DNA of 64,000 bases. Origin: Streptomyces sp. MUM 178J (lineage in GTDB: Bacteria > Actinomycetota > Actinomycetes > Streptomycetales > Streptomycetaceae). The stretch is from assembly GCF_022414575.1 (NCBI RefSeq), contig NZ_JADWYQ010000003.1, positions 124,001 to 188,000 on the forward strand, given 5' to 3'. Positions 18,010 to 26,795 of the stretch are shown here, piece after piece (position 1 is the stretch's first letter; the number at the start of each line of letters is the position of its first letter). The notes under the pieces are model-generated. The model saw only the letters and a list, made by a program, of their open reading frames with translations, searched no databases and was not told the DNA's origin. The position numbers and the translations under genes are program-made.

Positions 18010-18798
18010 TCACAGCTCGGCGAAGACCGCCGCCGCGTCGTCGTGGAGCTTCCAGCGGATGACCTGCGTACGCCGCTCCGCGGAGGTCTCCAACGTCCGG
18101 ACCCGGTCGATCAGCCCCCGCGGCCCCTCCTTCCGCAGCAGGGCCATGCACGCGCTCCAGTCACCCTCCTCGAACATGTCCACCCAGCGGGACGCGCCGT
18201 CCGTCAGCGCCGCGACCGCCCGCACCCGCGTCCGCGGTGTGCTGCCGGCCACCGCTCGCTCCGCCACGCCGGGATCTGCCGCGGCGGTGAAGAAGCCGCC
18301 CTCCGCGTTCCGGACCGCGTCCGCCGAGGCGTGGGTGCGCAGGGCCTCGCGCGGCAGCCGGTCGAGCCGGTCGTCGAGCACCGCCCGTACCGCGCCGTGG
18401 GGCGCCTGCAGCAGCAGCGTCGAGTCCGACAGCACCAGGTGCTCAACGGGGTCCGCCGGGCCGCCCCAGCGCACCAGCACGGCGGTCGCCTGCGGCGTAC
18501 GCACGTGAGAAAGGTCACAGGTTTGGCGGTGGGAGTCCGCGGTGCGCCGGATTGCCTCCGCGAGGATCTCGGTCAGCGTCAGATCACGCCGTGAACCGGA
18601 CAGTTCGACCAACGCACCGCCGAGGCGCGCCGTGAACCAGGGCACGCCGTGCACACAGCCGTCACCTCCCGCCGGAGGCGTCACGCCGTCCAGCAGCACC
18701 AGCGTGCCGCCTCGGCCCGCGGCAGGAAGGGCCACAGAAGCCCAGTCCTCATTGGGGCGTTCGGGAGCGCCGGGGGAGGTGGCGAGTTCGAAGCGCAT
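18010..18798 (-). CDS. PP2C-like protein phosphatase domain protein
   Basis: A 262-residue protein with PP2C-type acidic motifs: NEDW near residue 14, LVLLDGVT near residue 33, and AALTDGAS near residue 205. In canonical PP2C the second motif is DGHGG; here it is DGVTPPAG, so metal coordination may be altered. The ATG at 18796-18798 is chosen because the upstream extension is in the intergenic region shared with the conservon. The gene is divergent from cvnA. Function is inferred only as a possible Ser/Thr phosphatase. Confidence 0.65.
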   Translation of the reverse strand: MRFELATSPGAPERPNEDWASVALPAAGRGGTLVLLDGVTPPAGGDGCVHGVPWFTARLGGALVELSGSRRDLTLTEILAEAIRRTADSHRQTCDLSHVRTPQATAVLVRWGGPADPVEHLVLSDSTLLLQAPHGAVRAVLDDRLDRLPREALRTHASADAVRNAEGGFFTAAADPGVAERAVAGSTPRTRVRAVAALTDGASRWVDMFEEGDWSACMALLRKEGPRGLIDRVRTLETSAERRTQVIRWKLHDDAAAVFAEL

Positions 18799-19004
18799 GA
18801 TCGTAAGTCTGCACGAGTCGCACAGCGGACCTTCATGACCCCTCCGCAGGGTCTGCCAGGTCGTGCAGCTGATCCGTAGCGGCAGGTCAGGCCGTGCCGC
18901 GGCTCGTCCGGCCGGGGCAGCGGGAATGCGGGCGGGCATCTTTCCAAAGGTTGCGCGGAAGATCCAGCCGCCGGGCCGCCTTGCGCCGATCCGGCCGCAC
19001 CGGC

Positions 19005-19039
19005 GAGTTGTTCGCCAACTCCCGAGTGCTGTTCACTCG
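19005..19039. promoter_or_regulatory. two adjacent 6-bp inverted repeats upstream of the conservon
   Basis: GAGTTG-N5-CAACTC (19005-19021) and CGAGTG-N5-CACTCG (19023-19039) have the same geometry and start 18 bp apart in the 385-bp region between the PP2C-like gene and cvnA. They may be regulator sites or transcript hairpins. The rest of the gap (18799-19183) shows no gene. Confidence 0.5.
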
Positions 19040-19183
19040 TTCGGGTGGCGGAGCGGCCGATGCGCGCCTCCCTCCCGAGTGCGCTGGAATGGTCGTCAAC
19101 CGTGCCAGGGGTGGGATCTCGCGTGTGACCGGTCGTCATCTCTGCTTCATGGGTGGACGAGTCAAGCAGGATTGCGAGCACCG

Positions 19184-22123
19184 GTGCAGAAGAAGCGGCC
19201 TCAGGACAACGGCGGCAGGCCGGAGCAGGGCGTCACCCCGGACCAGGGCGGCACAAGCTCGGATGTCCCCGTCGGGCGCGGCCGGCCCGTGCGCGTCCGC
19301 CGCCGTCTTGTCGCCGGTGTCGCGGTCGTCACCCTCGCCGTCGCCGGGGCCGGCGCCCCCGGCGTCCTCGCCGCCGCCGACCGGCTGACCGAGTCCCAGC
19401 GGCTCGCCACCCTGGCCGCCCTCAACCGCCAGGCCGTCACCCTCGCCCACTCCCTCGCGGACGAGCGGGACGATGTCACCGTGTACATCGCTGCGGGCCG
19501 CGAGGACCGGTCCGGTGACCGGTCCGACGAAGAGTCCGGAGACCAGTCCGGAGACCAGTCCGGAGACCAGTCCGGCGAAGAGCCCGGAGAGGCCTCCCAA
19601 GACGAGGGAGGCAAGGACGGCGAGCGGGGGAAGGTCTCCGACGACCACCGCGCCCGCGTCGACCGGCAGATCGAGGAGATCCGCGGCGAGCTCACCGGCG
19701 ACCGCGAAGAGCTGGGCCGCGAGCTGGCCGCCCTCTCCTCCGTACGCCGCACCGCGCTCACCGGCAAGGGCTCGGCGGAGGACGCCCACCGGGCCTACAG
19801 CGAGGTCATCGCGGGACTCCAGGCCCTCGCCGGCGAACTGGCCGACAAGACCCCGGCCCGCGCCGCCGAGACCACCCGCGCCCCCGCCGCCCTCGGCCGG
19901 GCGGTCGAGCAGGCCGCCGCCACCCGCGGGCTGCTGCTCGCCGCGCTCGCCGTGCCCCGCGAGGAGAGCACCCCGACGCTCGACCCCGTCACCGGTCTGC
20001 CGGTGCAGAGTGACGAGCCCGGCGAGGACGACCAGGCGCGCGACGCGCTCAGCGCCGCCGCCCAGCAGGCCCGCGTCCGGGAACTGGCCGCCCTGGCCGA
20101 CTTCGACCAGGCCGCGGGCAAGGAGGCCCGCGACTCGCTCGCCGCGACCGTCAGTGGACCGGAGGTCAAAGCAGCGGAGGGACATCTCGCCCGCCTCGCC
20201 GACCAGCCGACGCTGAGCGACTCCGACCTGGAGTCGGACCCCGAGGACGTCGCCGCCGCGCTCTCCGCGCGTATCGAGCAGATGCGCGGCTTCGAGTCGT
20301 CCCTGGCCACCGCCCAGGCCGAGCGGTTCGAGAAGCTGCGCGACGACGACGTCACCGCGTTGGAACTGCGCATCGGGCTCCTCGGCGGTGTGGTCGTCCT
20401 GACCGTCGGCGCATGCGCGGCCATCGCCCGCACGCTGACCCGCCCGCTCGCCGTGGTGCGCATCGGGGCCGCGCGGCTCGCAGACGCGCCCGCACCCGAG
20501 ACCGAGGAACCGGTGAGCTTCACCGGCCGCAACGACGAGTTCGCCCAGGTCGTACGGTCCCTGAACACCCTGCACGGCAGGCTGCGCGAGCTCGCCGCGC
20601 GCGTGCGACGGATCGACGGCGACCACGCCGCCGGCGTCGCCGAAAGCGTCGACCTGGTCCGCGAGCGCGACGCGCTCACCTCCGAACTGGCCGCCGCCCG
20701 CGCCGAACTCCAGGAGCGCACCGGCGAGATCTCCGCCGAACTGCTCCGGCTGCGCCGCACCGTCAAGCACACCTTCGTCAATCTCTCCCTGCGCAACCTC
20801 GGGCTCGTCGACCGCCAGCTCTCCGTCATCGAGAAGCTGGAGGAGCGCGAACAGGACCCAGAGCGGCTCGCCACCTTCTTCAAGCTCGACCACATGGCCA
20901 CGGTCATGCGCCGCCACAGCGAGAACCTGCTCGTCCTGGCCGGCGCCGAACACGGCCACGGCCAGGCGGGGCCGGTGCCGCTCGTCGATGTGCTGCGCGC
21001 CGCGGTCAGCGAGATCGAGCGCTACGAGCGGGTCGTCATCCAGGCCGTTCCGCCGCACACCCAGGTCGCCGGGTTCGCCGCGGACGATCTGAGCCATCTC
21101 GTCGCGGAACTCCTGGAGAACGCGGCTTCGTTCTCCCCGCCCGACGCCCGGGTCGAGCTGTCGGGCTGGCTGCTGCAGAACGGCGAGATCATGCTCTCCG
21201 TACAGGACGCCGGCATCGGGATGACGCCCGCCCGCATCGAGGAGCTGAACGCGCGCCTGGCGGACCCCGAGCCGTACGAGAACGGACCCGGCGACGACGA
21301 GGGCGAGGGACTCGGGCTGCGGGTCGCCGCGCTGCTTGCCGCACGGCACGGTGTACGGGTCCAGCTCCGCGAGCACAAGCAGGGCGGCGTCACGGCGGTG
21401 GTCGTCCTCCCGCAGGCGCTGCTGCCGGAGGGGCCGTCCACGGTCGCAGTCGCCGCTCCCGCCGTGCAACTGCCGGGTTCGGCGGCCGAGGCCAACTCCA
21501 ACGTGCTGCTGCCGAGCCCGCGCCGCGCCGTCGAGCCGTCGGACACCCCGGAGGCGACACACGACCGGGCGCCCGACCTGGTGGACCAGGAGACGGTGGA
21601 GATCCGGCTGCCGAAGCCCCCCGCTGAGCGGGAGCCCGCCCGAGGGCCGGAGCCTGCCGCTGAGCCGGGGCCTGCCGGGGAGCCGGAGCCTGCCGCTGAG
21701 CCGGAGCCTGCCGGGGAGCCGGGGCCCGCCGGGGAGCCGGGGCCCGCCCGTGAGCCGGAGCCTTCCGGTGAGCCCAGGGCAGCCGCGGACCCGGAGCCGG
21801 AGCCGCAGGCGGAGTCCTCGCACAGGCTCACGGACAAGGGACTGCCGAAGCGCGTCCCGCAGTCCGTGGAGACCGCCGCATCCGCCGCCGACCGCACCCA
21901 GAGCGTGGACGCGGAAGAGCTCCGCCGCAGACTCGGCGGATTCCGGCAGGGCGCGATGGACGGCCACCGGGACGCCGCGGCGGAGATCGAAGCACGCACG
22001 CAGGCGGCAACCGCCGTACCGGAAACCGCCGTACCGGCAACGGCTGAAGCAACCACCGAAGCAATCACGGACGAGGCGCCAGAAGAAGAATCGGGGGACA
22101 CAGTCGAGGAGGCACGCAGTTGA
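19184..22123 (+). CDS. cvnA: conservon sensor kinase-like protein
   Basis: A 979-residue membrane protein. There is a first membrane segment near residue 45 (RRRLVAGVAVVTLAVAGAG), a nitrate/nitrite-sensor-like extracellular domain, a second membrane segment near residue 400, a HAMP linker, a conserved KHTFVNLSLRNLGLVDRQL helix in place of a classical H-box, and a HATPase domain (LLENAASFSPP; VQDAGIGM; GLGLRVAALLAARHG). The tail is a long Pro/Glu/Gly repeat. Residues about 115-130 are an acidic SGDQ repeat encoded by three 12-bp units (19535-19570). GTG 19184 is chosen as start. CvnA is the membrane partner of CvnB, C and D. Confidence 0.88.
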   Translation: MQKKRPQDNGGRPEQGVTPDQGGTSSDVPVGRGRPVRVRRRLVAGVAVVTLAVAGAGAPGVLAAADRLTESQRLATLAALNRQAVTLAHSLADERDDVTVYIAAGREDRSGDRSDEESGDQSGDQSGDQSGEEPGEASQDEGGKDGERGKVSDDHRARVDRQIEEIRGELTGDREELGRELAALSSVRRTALTGKGSAEDAHRAYSEVIAGLQALAGELADKTPARAAETTRAPAALGRAVEQAAATRGLLLAALAVPREESTPTLDPVTGLPVQSDEPGEDDQARDALSAAAQQARVRELAALADFDQAAGKEARDSLAATVSGPEVKAAEGHLARLADQPTLSDSDLESDPEDVAAALSARIEQMRGFESSLATAQAERFEKLRDDDVTALELRIGLLGGVVVLTVGACAAIARTLTRPLAVVRIGAARLADAPAPETEEPVSFTGRNDEFAQVVRSLNTLHGRLRELAARVRRIDGDHAAGVAESVDLVRERDALTSELAAARAELQERTGEISAELLRLRRTVKHTFVNLSLRNLGLVDRQLSVIEKLEEREQDPERLATFFKLDHMATVMRRHSENLLVLAGAEHGHGQAGPVPLVDVLRAAVSEIERYERVVIQAVPPHTQVAGFAADDLSHLVAELLENAASFSPPDARVELSGWLLQNGEIMLSVQDAGIGMTPARIEELNARLADPEPYENGPGDDEGEGLGLRVAALLAARHGVRVQLREHKQGGVTAVVVLPQALLPEGPSTVAVAAPAVQLPGSAAEANSNVLLPSPRRAVEPSDTPEATHDRAPDLVDQETVEIRLPKPPAEREPARGPEPAAEPGPAGEPEPAAEPEPAGEPGPAGEPGPAREPEPSGEPRAAADPEPEPQAESSHRLTDKGLPKRVPQSVETAASAADRTQSVDAEELRRRLGGFRQGAMDGHRDAAAEIEARTQAATAVPETAVPATAEATTEAITDEAPEEESGDTVEEARS

Positions 22124-22608
22124 CTGCGACCCGCACGTTCGGACTGAGCAAGGAAGCCCGCAATCTGCACTGGCTGCTGGGCAATCTCGTCGAGGAGGTG
22201 CCAGGGGTGCGCTCCGTCGCGGTCGTCTCGTCCGACGGACTTCTGCTGCTGTCCTCCGACCCCGACGAGAACGCGGCCCCCGCGGCCCCCCGCCCCAAGG
22301 GCCCCAAGGGCTCCAGCGCCGACCTCGCCACCATCGTCTCGGGCCTCGCCAGCCTCACCGTCGGCGCGGCGAAGCTGATGGGCGGCGGCCAGGTCAGGCA
22401 GACCATGGTGGCCATGCAGGAGGGCAGCGTCTTTGTGATGTCCATCAGCGACGGATCGCTGCTCGGCGTGCACGCGGCCCCCGACTGCGACATGAGCGTG
22501 GTCGCGTACCACATGGCGCTGTTCGTCGGCCGGGCCGGTCATGTGCTCACCCCCGAACTCCGCAGCGAGCTGCGAAAGTCCATGGCGGAGAGGGAGGCCG
22601 TCCGATGA
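22120..22608 (+). CDS. cvnB: roadblock/LC7-domain conservon protein
   Basis: A 162-residue roadblock/LC7 protein (LHWLLGNLVEEVPGVRSVAVVSSDGLLLLSS; VMSISDGSLLGVHAAPDCDMSVVAYHM). It starts at TTG 22120, which overlaps the cvnA stop (TTGA) and has GAGGAGG 7 bases upstream. In conservons CvnB is thought to act as a regulator of the CvnD GTPase within a membrane complex reminiscent of eukaryotic G-protein systems. Confidence 0.92.
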   Translation: MTATRTFGLSKEARNLHWLLGNLVEEVPGVRSVAVVSSDGLLLLSSDPDENAAPAAPRPKGPKGSSADLATIVSGLASLTVGAAKLMGGGQVRQTMVAMQEGSVFVMSISDGSLLGVHAAPDCDMSVVAYHMALFVGRAGHVLTPELRSELRKSMAEREAVR

Positions 22609-23012
22609 CGCCGGCTCCCCTGCCCGAGCTTCCCGTGCGCGGCGGCGGCAGCCGCCCGGCCCGCGTCCGCCCGTACTCCCTCACCGGCGGCCGCACCCGC
22701 TTCGGCCACGTCCTGCTGGTCGAGACGTTCGTCGCCGCGCTCGACGCACCCGCCGGCCGCAAGGAACTCCCCAACGGCAGCCTCGCCACCCGAGTCATGC
22801 CCGAGCTGCGCGCGATCGTCGAGCTGTGCCGCCGTATGCGTACCGTCGCCGAGATCTCGGCGCTGCTGAAGATGCCGCTGGGCGTCGTCCGGGTGCTGCT
22901 CAGCGACCTGGCCGACCAGGGAAAGATCCGCGTGTACGGGACCGGGCATGGGCCCGGCAGACCCGACCGCGCGCTGCTCGAAAGGGTGCTGAGTGGACTC
23001 CGCCGCCTCTGA
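22605..23012 (+). CDS. cvnC: DUF742 conservon protein
   Basis: A 135-residue DUF742 protein (RVRPYSLTGGRTRF; AIVELCRRMRTVAEISALLKMPLGVVRVLLSDL), predicted to contain a winged-helix-like fold. ATG 22605 overlaps the cvnB stop as ATGA. The same frame is open far upstream but there it is a shadow of cvnA. It is a conserved third component of the conservon. Confidence 0.92.
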   Translation: MTPAPLPELPVRGGGSRPARVRPYSLTGGRTRFGHVLLVETFVAALDAPAGRKELPNGSLATRVMPELRAIVELCRRMRTVAEISALLKMPLGVVRVLLSDLADQGKIRVYGTGHGPGRPDRALLERVLSGLRRL

Positions 23013-23700
23013 CACGCTCCTCCCCGCCCGCTCCCACCCCGAAGCCGGCCCCCGCAACGCCGGGACGGCCGACAGCGCACGGCCGGCGGGGAGCCCGCAG
23101 CCGGAAGAGGGCGCGCAGGCATGGCAGCTGGACCTCACCCGGGCCCCGACCGCGACGAAGATCGTGGTCGCGGGCGGCTTCGGCGTCGGCAAGACGACCT
23201 TCGTCGGCTCGGTCTCGGAGATCACTCCGCTGCAGACCGAGGCGCTGATGACGCAGGCGAGCGAGGACACCGACGACCTGTCGGCGACCCCGGAGAAGCT
23301 GACGACCACCGTCGCCATGGACTTCGGCCGGATCACCCTGGACGAGGACCTGGTCCTGTACCTGTTCGGCACACCGGGCCAGCAGCGCTTCTGGTTCATG
23401 TGGGACGACCTGGTGCGCGGCGCGATCGGCGCGGTCGTGATGGCGGACACCCGGCGGCTGTCGGACTGCTTCCCCGCGCTGGACTACTTCGAGAGCTGCG
23501 GACTGCCGTACGTCGTCGCCGTGAACCACTTCGAGGGGACCGCCTCCTACGAGGCGCAGGACGTGCGGGAGGCGCTGACCGTGCCGATGCACATACCGGT
23601 TCTGATCATGGATGCTCGCAGGCGGACCACCGTGGTCGAGTCACTGCTGGCGCTGGTCGCGCAGGCGCTGGAAGCCAACCCCGAACAGCCCCAAAGATGA
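22993..23700 (+). CDS. cvnD: conservon small GTPase
   Basis: A 235-residue GTPase. The P-loop GGFGVGKTTF is near residue 58, followed by the switch region and a LFGTPGQQRFWFMW motif in place of DxxGQ. The VNHFEG segment corresponds to the NKxD base-recognition site but is divergent. GTG 22993 lies 20 bases inside the end of cvnC. CvnD-type proteins bind GTP and associate with CvnA-C at the membrane. Confidence 0.92.
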   Translation: MDSAASDTLLPARSHPEAGPRNAGTADSARPAGSPQPEEGAQAWQLDLTRAPTATKIVVAGGFGVGKTTFVGSVSEITPLQTEALMTQASEDTDDLSATPEKLTTTVAMDFGRITLDEDLVLYLFGTPGQQRFWFMWDDLVRGAIGAVVMADTRRLSDCFPALDYFESCGLPYVVAVNHFEGTASYEAQDVREALTVPMHIPVLIMDARRRTTVVESLLALVAQALEANPEQPQR

Positions 23701-23713
23701 AAAGGACGGGTCG

Positions 23714-24949
23714 ATGCGGAAGATTCTGATAGTCGGGGCCGGGCAGTCCGGCCTGCAGCTCGCGCTGGGGCTGCAGGCGGAGGGGTACGAGGTCACCCTG
23801 ATGTCGAACCGCACGCCGGACGAGATCAGGACCGGGCGCGTCATGTCCACGCAGTGCATGTTCCACACGGCGCTGCAGCACGAGCGCGACCTCGGCCTCA
23901 ACTTCTGGGAGTCCCAGGCCCCGAAGACCGAGGGCCTCGGCGTCTCCGTCGCCGGGCCGGACGGCGCGCGGCCGATCGACTGGCTGGGGCGGCTGGACGG
24001 CTACGCCCAGTCCGTGGACCAGCGGGTGAAGATGGCCGGCTGGATGGAGACGTTCGCGCAGCGCGGCGGGCAGCTGGTCATCCACGGCGCGGCCGTGTCC
24101 GACCTGGACTACTTCTCCCGCGCCTACGACCTGGTGCTCGTCGCGGCGGGCAAGGGCGAACTGGTGTCGATGTTCGGCCGGGACGCGGAGCGCTCCCCGT
24201 ACACCGAACCGCAGCGCGCACTGGCCGTCGCCTATGTCCACGGCCTCGGCCCGCGGCCGGAACACCCCGACCTCGACGCGGTGCGGTGCAATCTGGTGCC
24301 CGGGGCGGGCGAGCTGTTCGTCATGCCGACGCTGACCACCGGCGGGCGCGCCGACATCCTGTTCTGGGAAGGCATCCCCGGCGGGCCGCTGGACGTCTTC
24401 TCCGGCGTCAAGGACCCCGCCGAGCATCTGTCGCTCACCCTCCGGCTGATGGAGCGCTTCACCCCGTGGGAGTACGCACGGGCGACGAAGGCCGAACTGA
24501 CCGATGCGAACGGCACCCTGGCCGGCCGCTACGCCCCGACCGTCCGCAACCCCGTCGGACGGCTGCCCGGCGGCGGCCTCGTCCTCGGCGTCGCCGACGT
24601 GGTCGTCGCCAACGACCCCATCACCGGCCAGGGCTCCAACTCGGCGTCCAAGTGCGCGGCCGCCTACCTCGCCTCCATCGTGGAGCGGGGGGAGGAGCCC
24701 TTCGACGAGGCATGGATGCAGGCGACGTTCGACGCGTACTGGGACACCGCCCGACACGTCACCAAGTGGACCAACGCCATGCTCGGCGCCCCGCCGGAGC
24801 ACGTCCTGAACCTCATCGGCGCGGCGGGCGGCCTGCAGACGGTCGCCGACCGGTTCGCGAACGGCTTCAACGCCCCGGCGGACTTCGAGAACTACTTCTA
24901 CGACCCGGAGAAGACCGAGGCACTCCTGGCGGAGGCGGCGGCCCAGTAG
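23714..24949 (+). CDS. styrene/indole monooxygenase-like FAD oxygenase
   Basis: A 411-residue flavoprotein. The N-terminal Rossmann motif is ILIVGAGQSGLQLALGLQAEGYEVTL, and the StyA-type signature TGRVMSTQCMFHTALQHERDLGLNFW follows. StyA-family enzymes epoxidise alkenes or oxidise indoles using reduced FAD supplied by a separate reductase; no reductase gene is adjacent. It starts 13 bases after cvnD and appears to be the fifth gene of the conservon operon. The pairing suggests that the conservon controls, or uses, an oxidation step. Confidence 0.85.
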   Translation: MRKILIVGAGQSGLQLALGLQAEGYEVTLMSNRTPDEIRTGRVMSTQCMFHTALQHERDLGLNFWESQAPKTEGLGVSVAGPDGARPIDWLGRLDGYAQSVDQRVKMAGWMETFAQRGGQLVIHGAAVSDLDYFSRAYDLVLVAAGKGELVSMFGRDAERSPYTEPQRALAVAYVHGLGPRPEHPDLDAVRCNLVPGAGELFVMPTLTTGGRADILFWEGIPGGPLDVFSGVKDPAEHLSLTLRLMERFTPWEYARATKAELTDANGTLAGRYAPTVRNPVGRLPGGGLVLGVADVVVANDPITGQGSNSASKCAAAYLASIVERGEEPFDEAWMQATFDAYWDTARHVTKWTNAMLGAPPEHVLNLIGAAGGLQTVADRFANGFNAPADFENYFYDPEKTEALLAEAAAQ

Positions 24950-24953
24950 CCCC

Positions 24954-24966
24954 GGGGCTGCGCCCC
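24954..24966. terminator. GC hairpin after the conservon operon
   Basis: GGGGC-TGC-GCCCC follows the monooxygenase stop by 4 bases, with a second GGGGC-GAG-CCCC hairpin near 24996. No T-run is present, which is usual in Streptomyces. The stretch 24967-25341 beyond holds no ORF I can support; a minus-strand frame through 25129 has no start or recognisable domain. Confidence 0.5.
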
Positions 24967-25341
24967 CGCCCCCGTTCCTCCTCGGGGCGAGCCCCGCCGG
25001 CTCCCCGCCGTGCAGAACGACGCGCTCGCCGGGCATCGCCGCGCCTGTCAGCATGCCGTCGCCCGCGCGAAGCGCCGGGCGGACCGAGGTGCGCCGGGGA
25101 GCCATGCGGCCCGACTGAAACTCCGTCAACAGCTCGGCTGCGGACTCAGGGGGGTCGGCCGCCGCCGCGGTGGCGGAGTCGCGGCCAGGGCCGGCGTCAG
25201 CGCACCCAGGACACCCAGCGACCGCCGCACCGCGCAGCGTGGCACCACATCACCTCCGTGGCGGGAACCGACGAGGCCCACCATCGGACCGGTCCGGTCC
25301 GGCCCGTGCGCCGCTCCGCTGGACGATTCGGGGCAATCAGG

Positions 25342-25641
25342 TCACTCGTCCGCGCGGGCCGCGTCCTCGGGCGGAGTCTTCGGCTTTGACCAAGGCCACT
25401 TCAGCTCGCGCCGCTCCCGGCCTCCCGGTGCGTACTCGTACTTCCAGCCCCGCTGGAGCCCCAGCCGCTTGCTGTAGCCCGCCGGCACGCGCTTGTAGGC
25501 GTAGACCGCAGGCGGCCCGCCCGCGTCGTTCGGTACGGGGACCTGGTACCACTTCGGCGGATGTCCCGTCGGCCCGACCAGCACGGGCAGCACCCGGCCG
25601 TCCAGCGGCCCGCCGACGAAGGGGGTGTTCTCGCTTCTCAC
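25342..25641 (-). CDS. conserved hypothetical protein
   Basis: A 99-residue protein starting at GTG 25639-25641 with the pattern [30 protein letters not shown] near the N-terminus and a basic middle. The composition looks like real coding sequence and I recall similar small Streptomyces proteins, but no function can be assigned. Its start lies at the edge of a 91-bp tandem repeat array. Confidence 0.65.
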   Translation of the reverse strand: MRSENTPFVGGPLDGRVLPVLVGPTGHPPKWYQVPVPNDAGGPPAVYAYKRVPAGYSKRLGLQRGWKYEYAPGGRERRELKWPWSKPKTPPEDAARADE

Positions 25642-25642
25642 A

Positions 25643-25861
25643 GTTCGTCTCTCGTTCGCTTCTCCGCCCGCTCGGCGAGGCCGCGGGCATCGTTTCTGTC
25701 TGCGGTCCGGTGGCCTCGCGTGCGTCGCTCACGGTTCGTCTCTCGTTCGCTTCTCCGCCCGCTCGGCGAGGCCGCGGGCATCGTTTCTGTCTGCGGTCCG
25801 GTGGCCTCGCGTGCGTCGCTCACGGTTCGTCTCTCGTTCGCTTCTCCGCCCGCTCGGCGAA
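25643..25861. repeat. 91-bp tandem repeat, 2.4 copies
   Basis: GTTCGTCTCTCGTTCGCTTC recurs at 25643, 25734 and 25825, with the first two 91-bp units essentially identical and the third cut after about 37 bases. The unit is not a multiple of three, so it shifts frame. It lies between the TetR stop and the start of the small hypothetical gene. Confidence 0.95.
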
Positions 25862-25885
25862 ACCGTCGACGTCACAGCTCCAGTG

Positions 25886-26647
25886 TCACAGCAGGTGGGT
25901 TCCTTCGCTGACCACGGGCAGCACACCGCGCGCCAGCCGCCCCACAGGGCCGTCCCGGTGCTCCAGCGCCAGCAGTCCGCGCACGGCCCGGGCCGTCTCC
26001 GGATCCGTCGTCGCCGTGGCCGTGAGCAGTGCGACGAGATGGTCGACGAGCCAGTCCCGCAGCTGCTCGGCAGGGGGCTGCTTGCCCTCGTCGAGCCAGA
26101 TCAGCGATGCCGCCTCCACCGCGGCTATCCAGGTGCGCACCAGCATCGCCAGCCGTGGGCCGGGCCGCTCGGCGCCCAGATGGACCAGGATCTGGTCGGC
26201 CGCCTCGCGCCGTATCCCGTCGACGATGGCCGTCGCCCGGGAGGTCTCGGCGACGCTGCCGCCGCGCAGCAGCGCGCTGAACCCGGCGTCGTGCTCGTCG
26301 ACGAAGTCGAGATAGCGGTCGAGCACCCTCGCCAGCCGCTCGGTCGGCGGTCCGGACTGCGGCTCCGCGAAGCAGATCTCCAGCTCGTCGGCGGCGGAGC
26401 GCAGCGCCGTCTCGTACAGCTGCTGCTTGCCGCCCGGGAAGTACCGGTAGACGAGGGGCCGCGAGACCCCGGCCGCCTCGGCCACGTCGTCGAGCGAGAC
26501 ATCGTCCGGCGCGCGGTGTGCGAAGAGGGTCAGCGCCGCGTCGAGCAGTTGTGTGCGGCGCTCCTCCACGCTGAGCCGCCGGTACGCGCGGGACGGTGCG
26601 GGGTCCTGGGCCCCGGCCTTGGCCGGGACGCGAGCGGGGCTGGTCAT
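25886..26647 (-). CDS. TetR-family transcriptional regulator
   Basis: A 253-residue regulator. The helix-turn-helix DVSLDDVAEAAGVSRPLVYRYFPGGKQQLYETAL is at about residues 48-81, and the C-terminal ligand domain is typical in length. The ATG at 26645-26647 is preferred over the longer frame to 26707, which enters the repeat-containing promoter region. The neighbouring AurF-like oxygenase upstream on the same strand suggests it controls the di-iron genes. Confidence 0.88.
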   Translation of the reverse strand: MTSPARVPAKAGAQDPAPSRAYRRLSVEERRTQLLDAALTLFAHRAPDDVSLDDVAEAAGVSRPLVYRYFPGGKQQLYETALRSAADELEICFAEPQSGPPTERLARVLDRYLDFVDEHDAGFSALLRGGSVAETSRATAIVDGIRREAADQILVHLGAERPGPRLAMLVRTWIAAVEAASLIWLDEGKQPPAEQLRDWLVDHLVALLTATATTDPETARAVRGLLALEHRDGPVGRLARGVLPVVSEGTHLL

Positions 26648-26709
26648 GTCGGCAGCGTAGCCCTGCGTGGACTGTGCCCGGCAGCCGAGCGACCGGCCGT
26701 CGGCCACTC

Positions 26710-26778
26710 CCCGCGGCCGGTGTCCTCGGCCTGTTCGTCCACGATCCCGCGGCCGGTGTCCTCGGCCTGTTCGTCCAC
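26710..26778. repeat. 33-bp direct repeat upstream of the TetR gene
   Basis: A 33-bp sequence beginning CCCGCGGCCGGTGTCCTCGG occurs at 26710-26742 and again at 26746-26778 (period 36) in the 148-bp gap between the AurF-like stop and the TetR start. It may be an operator pair or a recent duplication. On the minus strand both copies read as VDEQAEDTGRG, but there is no gene frame around them. Confidence 0.85.
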
Positions 26779-26795
26779 CCCTCCGGCCGCCGCTG

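Noticed and set aside
19136..21967. 943-codon frame antisense to cvnA
   Set aside because: Mirror of the real gene's codon bias; no ribosome binding site or recognisable domain.
24967..25341. Minus-strand gene through 25129
   Set aside because: The frame is open but lacks a plausible start with ribosome binding site and any familiar motif.
25643..25861. Possible CRISPR array
   Set aside because: Two long identical head-to-tail units without unique spacers; a tandem duplication, and no cas genes nearby.
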